DNA from: JADFAK01 sp047615865
Lineage (GTDB): Bacteria > Bacteroidota > Bacteroidia > Flavobacteriales_D > Sanyastnellaceae
Direction: 5' to 3'
Length of the DNA: 11,216 bases
Assembly: GCA_047615865.1 (NCBI GenBank)
Contig: JBLHIB010000113.1
Coordinates: 1 to 11,216, forward strand
A model generated the notes under the pieces. The model had not been told where the DNA came from. It searched no databases and saw only the letters and a program-made list of their open reading frames with translations. Both the position numbers and the translations under genes were made by a program. Shown piece after piece: positions 6,900 through 11,216 of this stretch. How positions within the stretch are numbered: the first letter of the stretch is position 1; every line of letters starts with the position of its first letter.

Positions 6900-8224
6900 G
6901 TCTGGTAGTCCACGCCGGCTGTACCGCTCTATACGCACTTGCCTTTCTTTGGATAATTAGAAAGAGCTCTTTTTTCCATGTTTCGGGAATTGATCCGAAA
7001 GGAATGCAAGGGTTATTTCTTGTGAAACTGTTGGCTGGTTTCGGTTTGTGGGCCATATATACTTGGTACTATCCTTATCGGAATACCAGCGATGCATTCA
7101 AGTATTTCGATGATGCTCAAGTTATCCTCGAAACCCTAAAAAGCAATCCAAAACATTTTCTTCAGTTCCTATTCGGCATAGGAATGGATTCACCTGAGAT
7201 CATTGCTTATTTTGAGGATATGCATTGTTGGACGAGTTCCTATTCGTACGGAATTGCACATGACAACCCGACTATTATCCGGATCAATGTTTTAATTGGA
7301 CTGTTCTCTTTTGGTCAGTACCATGTGCACACAGTTTTCTTCGCGTTCATGTCGTTTATCGGACTTATAGCTCTTTTTAAAAGTGTAGCGGGGTCGATTC
7401 CAGAGCGACTAAGATTTGGCGCGTTGGTTCTTTTTATTTGCTTCCCGAGTATTCTTTTATGGACTTCAGGAGTGCTAAAAGAAGGCCCGTTAATTCTTGG
7501 TTTTGGTTTGCTGGTCTACACGCTATTTCGAATATCCGATGGAGATCGAAAGATTAGATATTTCGTCATGTTATTTACTGCGTTTTTGTTTTTGTTCACC
7601 TTAAAAGGCTACGTAATTATTGCGGCCTTGCCTGCGATAATTAGTTTCTTAATTTTTACTTTTTGGCCCAGCGCTATGCGCAAATGGATCTTCCCGCTCG
7701 TTCATGTCATTCTTTTTATCGTTGCCCTCAACGCACACTATTTTTTTATTGGGGGCGATCTTCTCTATGTGCTAGGAATGAAGCAAACAGATTTTTATAA
7801 CGTAGCGCGCATGACAAATGCTGGGAGTGTAATTGATATCCCGAAAATCGATTCTCTTTTTCAGTTTATCGTCAATTACCCAGGTGCTATATACCGGAGC
7901 TATTTCCGACCTGATGTGCGAGATGCGAGTGGTGCTTTTCAGATGATTGGCTGCATGGAATCCATGATGACTGGAGGCTTAATAGCGCTCGCCCTATTTT
8001 ATAGGAAGCGTATTGGAGAAATGAATTTCCTGAAAAGTGCTTTTCTTCTGTCGTTCATCCTTGCTCTGGGTGGACTAATAGGATCGGTGGTGCCTGTTTT
8101 GGGCGCACTCATCAGGTATAAGGTTCCTGGAGTCATAGCCCTTCTGATGGTGTTGTTTTTGATTGTAGACTGGACAAAACTTCCTTTGATCAATCGAGGA
8201 ATTGCGTCCGCTCACAAGCAGTAG
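6896..8224 (+). CDS. Multi-pass membrane protein of unknown function, possible glycan polymerase/transferase
   Basis: The 442-residue product has about ten hydrophobic segments spread over its length and no large soluble domain. Visible motifs: SDAFKYFDDA (65-74) in the first large loop, with acidic residues where GT-C or Wzy-like proteins keep functional ones; HDNPTIIRIN (122-131); FSFGQYHVH (137-145); LLWTSGVLKEG (187-197); and a late RYKVPG (407-412), resembling the arginine-containing loop of O-antigen polymerase/ligase-type proteins. I recall similar proteins as hypothetical membrane proteins next to glycosyltransferase genes in Bacteroidota. The start overlaps the YfhO stop (ATGA) with no Shine-Dalgarno, pointing to coupled translation and a shared pathway. 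The last 35 bases overlap the convergent DCC-family gene. A role in surface glycan assembly is inferred; the exact reaction is unknown. Confidence 0.85.
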   Translation: MSLVVHAGCTALYALAFLWIIRKSSFFHVSGIDPKGMQGLFLVKLLAGFGLWAIYTWYYPYRNTSDAFKYFDDAQVILETLKSNPKHFLQFLFGIGMDSPEIIAYFEDMHCWTSSYSYGIAHDNPTIIRINVLIGLFSFGQYHVHTVFFAFMSFIGLIALFKSVAGSIPERLRFGALVLFICFPSILLWTSGVLKEGPLILGFGLLVYTLFRISDGDRKIRYFVMLFTAFLFLFTLKGYVIIAALPAIISFLIFTFWPSAMRKWIFPLVHVILFIVALNAHYFFIGGDLLYVLGMKQTDFYNVARMTNAGSVIDIPKIDSLFQFIVNYPGAIYRSYFRPDVRDASGAFQMIGCMESMMTGGLIALALFYRKRIGEMNFLKSAFLLSFILALGGLIGSVVPVLGALIRYKVPGVIALLMVLFLIVDWTKLPLINRGIASAHKQ

Positions 8225-8582
8225 GAACCCGGCAATTTTCATTCTTTCCGAACCAGTCATATCTGTGTTTTGATACCCAGGAATAGACCGCATTGCGCAT
8301 AAAGGCAGGAATGAGCAGTAAAATACTTGTCAATTTCCAAAGACCACCTATATCAGATAGGGCTCTTAATATTGCTGTTGACTTTTGGTAAGACTTCCCG
8401 GCTGTCCAATAAACAAAAGTGTCCATTTTTTGTGCGCTTTTCGGAATTAGCATGGCTGCGGTTTGGCCTTGAAGAGGACTAAATTTTAGACGTTGTTTTG
8501 AGTCATGACGAAGTAGAAAATCTACTGCCTTGTTGCAAAGTCCGCAAATTCCATCGAAAAAGATAATTTTACTATTGGGCAT
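8190..8582 (-). CDS. DCC-family (DUF393) thiol-disulfide oxidoreductase-like protein
   Basis: The 130-residue protein starts IIFFDGICGLCNKAVDFLL. The D-G-x-C-x-x-C core (Asp10, Cys13, Cys16) is the namesake of the DCC family (Pfam DUF393), which is compared with thioredoxin-fold oxidoreductases; the substrate is not established. The C-terminal signature HRYDWFGK (106-113) followed by ENCRVPT (115-121) is also typical. The hydrophobic stretch LTSILLLIPAFM (84-95) is usual for the family and is not necessarily a membrane span. Length is normal. The ATG at 8582 agrees with the family start, and a TAATTTTG octamer lies 17 bases upstream. Its last ten codons and stop overlap the 3' end of the plus-strand membrane protein gene, so the two transcripts are complementary there. 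Confidence 0.93.
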   Translation of the reverse strand: MPNSKIIFFDGICGLCNKAVDFLLRHDSKQRLKFSPLQGQTAAMLIPKSAQKMDTFVYWTAGKSYQKSTAILRALSDIGGLWKLTSILLLIPAFMRNAVYSWVSKHRYDWFGKNENCRVPTACERTQFLD

Positions 8583-8585
8583 ACA

Positions 8586-8616
8586 TTTGGCACTTGGCTC
8601 AAAATTAGTTTATAAT
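8586..8616 (+). promoter_or_regulatory. Possible promoter toward the small ORF and acyltransferase
   Basis: TTTG at 8586-8589 is followed 21 bases later by TATAAT at 8611-8616. This fits the Bacteroidota -33/-7 spacing and also reads as TTGGCA-N18-TATAAT in sigma70 terms. It points rightwards, divergent from and overlapping the DCC gene's promoter region. The -7 half does not match TAnnTTTG fully, so the call is tentative. Confidence 0.3.
8600..8607 (-). promoter_or_regulatory. Putative DCC-gene promoter, -7 octamer TAATTTTG
   Basis: On the minus strand these bases read TAATTTTG, identical to the octamer before carB and an exact TAnnTTTG match. It ends 17 bases before the ATG at 8582, implying a leader of about 10 bases. 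TTA about 16 bases upstream (near 8624-8626 on the plus strand) is only a weak -33 resemblance. Confidence 0.4.
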
Positions 8617-8651
8617 CGAATAACTTGGTCATTATAGTGCCCTTGTTCTTT

Positions 8652-8679
8652 CAATTAGATGGCTTCGGCCTCTTGGTTG
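8652..8679 (+). other. Small leader hairpin with a TTCG tetraloop
   Basis: GGC-TTCG-GCC (8661-8670) forms a short stem closed by C-G over a TTCG loop. It can extend through AGA/TCT (8657-8659 with 8671-8673) past one bulged T, and possibly CAA/TTG (8652-8654 with 8677-8679). It is not followed by a T run, so it is not an ordinary terminator. It lies between the putative promoter and the small ORF, where it could stabilise or modulate the leader. It may also be chance. Confidence 0.25.
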
Positions 8680-8693
8680 ACCTCAGAAAGAAA

Positions 8694-8813
8694 ATGAATG
8701 ACCGAATGAGGGTATCTAAGACTTTCATTTATGATGCTGCTGACCGTTTACATTTGCCAGAGGCTAAAGACAAGAAGGTTAATTTATTTAAATTCGAGAA
8801 ATGGCCAATGTGA
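8694..8813 (+). CDS. Possible 39-residue protein upstream of the acyltransferase
   Basis: Starting at ATG 8694, just after a purine-rich AGAAAGAAA, this frame encodes a charged peptide containing SKTFIYDAADRLHLPEAKD and ending VNLFKFEKWPM. Codon choice here (for example GCT, GAC, CGT, AAA, GTT) looks more gene-like than the overlapping frame that would extend the acyltransferase, which is rich in AGG, AGA and CTA. The frame is open back to a TTG at 8625, giving at most 62 residues. The stop is 19 bases before the acyltransferase ATG at 8833, so the two could be co-transcribed. No membrane span or signal peptide is visible and I recognise no family. It could be a genuine small gene, a leader peptide or the remnant of a longer gene. 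Confidence 0.35.
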   Translation: MNDRMRVSKTFIYDAADRLHLPEAKDKKVNLFKFEKWPM

Positions 8814-8832
8814 AGCTGCGTATATTCGCTTA

Positions 8833-10101
8833 ATGCAATGCAGGAATTTTGAAGAATTTAAAACTTCACTTGAGGCCGGAGGCGAAGGTTCTCCATACAA
8901 GAAATCGGCAGTAGGCCTGGAGATTCGAATTCATGAATCGTTGAGCGATTTGGACGAGTCAAAATGGAATTCTATTGCCTCGGATCAGAGTATTTTTCTC
9001 CAGACAGATTATTTCGAGGCTTTAACAGCGAGTTCGGAAGGCGAACTAGAATACCGATACGCCTGTTTTTTCGAAGGAGATGAATTGGTCGGAATTGCAG
9101 CTTTTCAGATTACCTATTGCGAGACTGCGGACTTCTCAAGTAATATGCCTGGGAAGAAGCTGTTCTTTTCAGTTTTTGCACGCAAGCTATCTCGAAGTGG
9201 AGGAACGTTGCGTTTCACGATCATGGTACTTGGAAATGCCTTTGCCACTGGAGAACATGGATTCGTGTTCCGAGAGGATTTTGATAAAAATCGAGCATAT
9301 GGTGCCGTTCTTGAAGCGGTTGAAATTATTTCTGACCAGGAAAAGGCTAGAGAAAATAGAATAAGCGGGGTCCTCATCAAGGACTTCTATCCTGAGTCGT
9401 TTGAGTACTGTCACAACTTCACTGACGATAGCTATACCGAATTCCTAGTCGATCCCAATATGGTCATGCCCATTCGCCCAGAATGGACGACTTATGAGGA
9501 CTATCTGGCTTCACTCACCACAAAATATAGGACTAAGGCAAAAGGAGCGTTTAAGAAATCGGCGACCATTGAGGTCAGAGAGCTTTCCGTTGAAGAAATT
9601 CAAGCCAATGAATTGCGGATAGAAACGTTGTACAACCATGTCCATGACAAAGCGGATTTTAAAGTTGGTAAACTCAACCTGAGTGCATTCGTCAACTTGA
9701 AAGTGAAAATGGGTAGCCGCTTTATTTTCAAAGGACTGTTTTTGGAAGAAAAGCTAGTTGGCTTTATGTCTGGCTTCGAATACAACGGTATTCTTGATGC
9801 ACATTTCGTAGGTATCGATTATGAGCTCAACCATCAATACGCGATATACTCTCGGATGCTATATGAGTATGTTAAGGAGGGTATTGAGCGGAAATGTGTC
9901 AAGGTTAGTTTTGGACGAACAGCAATGGAGATCAAAAGCACAGTTGGTGCTTTTCCAGTAGACTTGAAATGTTATTTGCGCCACCGAAGTGCTGCTCCAA
10001 ACCACTTGTTGAGGTTGCTGTTTTCTTTTGTCAAGCCTTCTAATTTTGATCAAAAGGTGCCGTATAAAAAAGAAGCCGTTCCGCGTTTTGGAGCTCTATA
10101 A
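8833..10101 (+). CDS. FemAB/GNAT-superfamily acyltransferase
   Basis: From ATG 8833 the product is 422 residues, soluble, with no signal peptide. The N-terminal half (about 30-110) has an ordered alpha/beta look with WNSIASDQSIFLQTDYFEAL, as in FemAB-like and peptidoglycan-biosynthesis/recognition proteins, and a GNAT-like strand GDELVGIAAFQI. The second half has a SLTTKYRTKAKGAFKK segment (227-242), a strand pair near LVGFMSGFEYNG, AHFVGIDYELNHQYAIY, and the late SFGRTAMEIKSTVGAFP (359-375), a pattern I associate with GNAT_6/FemAB-type acyltransferases in Bacteroidota. Such enzymes join an acyl or aminoacyl group to an amine, often on cell-wall or surface material; the substrate here is unknown. 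An in-frame extension to ATG 8731 is open but has poor codon use, so I chose 8833, although no Shine-Dalgarno marks it. The gene ends with a 6-base convergent overlap with the beta-barrel gene. Confidence 0.83.
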   Translation: MQCRNFEEFKTSLEAGGEGSPYKKSAVGLEIRIHESLSDLDESKWNSIASDQSIFLQTDYFEALTASSEGELEYRYACFFEGDELVGIAAFQITYCETADFSSNMPGKKLFFSVFARKLSRSGGTLRFTIMVLGNAFATGEHGFVFREDFDKNRAYGAVLEAVEIISDQEKARENRISGVLIKDFYPESFEYCHNFTDDSYTEFLVDPNMVMPIRPEWTTYEDYLASLTTKYRTKAKGAFKKSATIEVRELSVEEIQANELRIETLYNHVHDKADFKVGKLNLSAFVNLKVKMGSRFIFKGLFLEEKLVGFMSGFEYNGILDAHFVGIDYELNHQYAIYSRMLYEYVKEGIERKCVKVSFGRTAMEIKSTVGAFPVDLKCYLRHRSAAPNHLLRLLFSFVKPSNFDQKVPYKKEAVPRFGAL

Positions 10102-11216
10102 TTCTTCGACCTCAAAATCTCCTCCGCCTCCGCCACTATTTCCGCGGGATCCTCTTTTTTGACGTTGTTCGAGCTTGCCGAAGTTGAGACTGAAGGTCAC
10201 ATACACGTTGCGAGATTCTCTTTTCCTAGTCACATCCTGGTCGAAGTTCGTACCGCTACTTGTGAAACTCATTTGACGAGAGTTGAGAATGTCTGAAACA
10301 CGGATGCCTATGCTTCCTCGGTCTTTGAGAATCGACTTTTTTCCTCCAAGATCCATGTAGAATATGGAAGCCAAGGAGCCTTGCAGATGAACATATGGAG
10401 CTCTATACTGGGCCGAGTATTGTAGATTCCAACCATCTCCCCATTTCCAAATAGAATTCAATTTTGTATTCCAACTCCAACCCTCAGAATTAAGCTCACT
10501 TGCCAAATTGCTGCCATCACTCGCTGAATAATAAAAATTGCCACTCAAGTTGAATGTCCACCAACTCGCAAGCTTACCAGCAGTGACCAATTCAACTCCC
10601 CAATTTTTCATGCTTGCCAAATTCTGACTTTGAGAAGTTGCTACTCCAAATTCATCAACCTTGCGCACGCTGCGGATAATGTCGTGCACTTGACGATAGT
10701 ACACAGAACTTGATATCGTACCCCATTTAGGAGTATTCATCCATGTGAGTTCATAGGAATCAACAACTTCAGGCAATAGGAATGGATTTCCTCTTCGAAT
10801 GTTCAGAGGATCAGAATAATTTGGGAATGGATTGAGGTTACGAGTTCTTGGTCGATTTATCCTTTTGCTATAGCTGATTTGCACCTGGTTGTTGTCGGTC
10901 AATTCATAATTGAGGTGACCTGAAGGAAAGAGTTTGAAATAGTTGTTTTTGAATGTCTCGTCTGTGGTCACCAATTCCGATGTGGTAAAGGCCTGCTCGG
11001 CGCGCATCCCTGCGGATAGGCTGAACTTATTTAGCTTTTGTCCTAAAACCGCGTAAATAGCATGGACATCCTCGTTGTAAATGAAATGATTGGACCGATT
11101 CGTATCGTTTTGTAAAGCTTGAATTGAGCTTCCATCAAAAGCATTTAGGTCAGTGTCCATTGCACGAAGTGTGCTTTTCCAGCCAGTCTCCAATTTGGTG
11201 TTGCCAGTTTTTGAGG
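10096..11216 (-). CDS. Outer membrane beta-barrel protein (TonB-receptor-like), C-terminal part
   Basis: The minus-strand frame is open from the right edge to TAG at 10096-10098, giving the last 373 residues of a larger protein; the true start is outside the window. It shows repeated amphipathic beta-strands such as LETGWKSTLRAM, FSLSAGMRAEQAF, NNQVQISYSKRINRP and NWGVELVTAGKL. RTRNLNPFPNYSDPLNIRRG and GNPFLLPEVVDSYELTW are hallmarks of the OMP_b-brl_3 (PF14905) family, related to TonB-dependent receptors. The last strand, NVYVTFSLNFGK, is the probable barrel-assembly signal. It is followed by a 27-residue tail with basic residues, five glycines in a row and an acidic end (DFEVEEL). The plug or carboxypeptidase-like N-terminus expected of the family lies outside, so ligand and any SusC-type role are unknown. 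It sits in the outer membrane. Confidence 0.9.
   Translation of the reverse strand, partial: SKTGNTKLETGWKSTLRAMDTDLNAFDGSSIQALQNDTNRSNHFIYNEDVHAIYAVLGQKLNKFSLSAGMRAEQAFTTSELVTTDETFKNNYFKLFPSGHLNYELTDNNQVQISYSKRINRPRTRNLNPFPNYSDPLNIRRGNPFLLPEVVDSYELTWMNTPKWGTISSSVYYRQVHDIIRSVRKVDEFGVATSQSQNLASMKNWGVELVTAGKLASWWTFNLSGNFYYSASDGSNLASELNSEGWSWNTKLNSIWKWGDGWNLQYSAQYRAPYVHLQGSLASIFYMDLGGKKSILKDRGSIGIRVSDILNSRQMSFTSSGTNFDQDVTRKRESRNVYVTFSLNFGKLEQRQKRGSRGNSGGGGGDFEVEEL

Noticed and set aside
8731..8832. In-frame N-terminal extension of the acyltransferase starting at ATG 8731
   Set aside because: The added 34 residues use codons unlike the rest of the gene and overlap a more gene-like frame; no ribosome binding site supports it. 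Not fully excluded.
11191..11193. TTG at 11193 as the start of the beta-barrel protein
   Set aside because: The frame stays open and protein-like (KTGNTK) to the window edge, and the family is much longer, so this is an internal Leu codon.
1..11216. tRNA, rRNA, CRISPR, insertion sequence, toxin-antitoxin or defence genes
   Set aside because: No cloverleaf-like sequence, spaced direct repeats, transposase motifs or defence domains were recognised on either strand.

Overview
The window is an ordinary-looking chromosomal stretch from a member of the Bacteroidota, probably of the Flavobacteriales/Cytophagales type. The evidence is a DUF4834-type small membrane protein, a Bacteroidota-style YfhO protein, a TonB-receptor-like outer membrane beta-barrel of the OMP_b-brl_3 type, a CarB that stops before the usual allosteric domain, and TAnnTTTG promoter octamers in place of clear -35/-10 boxes. 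Genus or species cannot be fixed from this. No RNA gene, insertion sequence, integrase, CRISPR array or phage gene was seen.

Left part (1-1012): an alpha/beta hydrolase on the minus strand runs off the left edge. It is preceded, with a 4-base GTGA overlap, by a possible 63-residue gene of unknown function. The roughly 60 bases up to carB form a compact divergent promoter region.

Centre (1013-8224): four plus-strand genes lie close together: carB (large subunit of carbamoyl-phosphate synthase, for pyrimidines and arginine), a DUF4834 single-pass membrane protein, a large YfhO-family membrane protein (predicted GT-C-like glycosyltransferase), and a second multi-pass membrane protein whose start overlaps the YfhO stop (ATGA). 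The last two look like a translationally coupled pair, perhaps acting on a cell-surface or lipid-linked glycan. carB is probably a neighbour only. carA is not in the window.

Right part (8190-11216): a DCC-family (DUF393) thiol-disulfide-type protein lies on the minus strand and overlaps the membrane-protein gene tail-to-tail by 35 bases. A divergent region with promoter-like elements, a small UUCG hairpin and a possible 39-residue gene leads into a FemAB/GNAT-superfamily acyltransferase on the plus strand. That gene meets, tail-to-tail with a 6-base overlap, the C-terminal part of an outer membrane beta-barrel protein, which runs off the right edge.

I do not see a clear new defence or mobile system. 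The items most worth a second look are the two possible small genes, the coupled YfhO/unknown membrane protein pair, the recurring promoter octamer at a near-constant distance from start codons, and the overlapping convergent gene ends.
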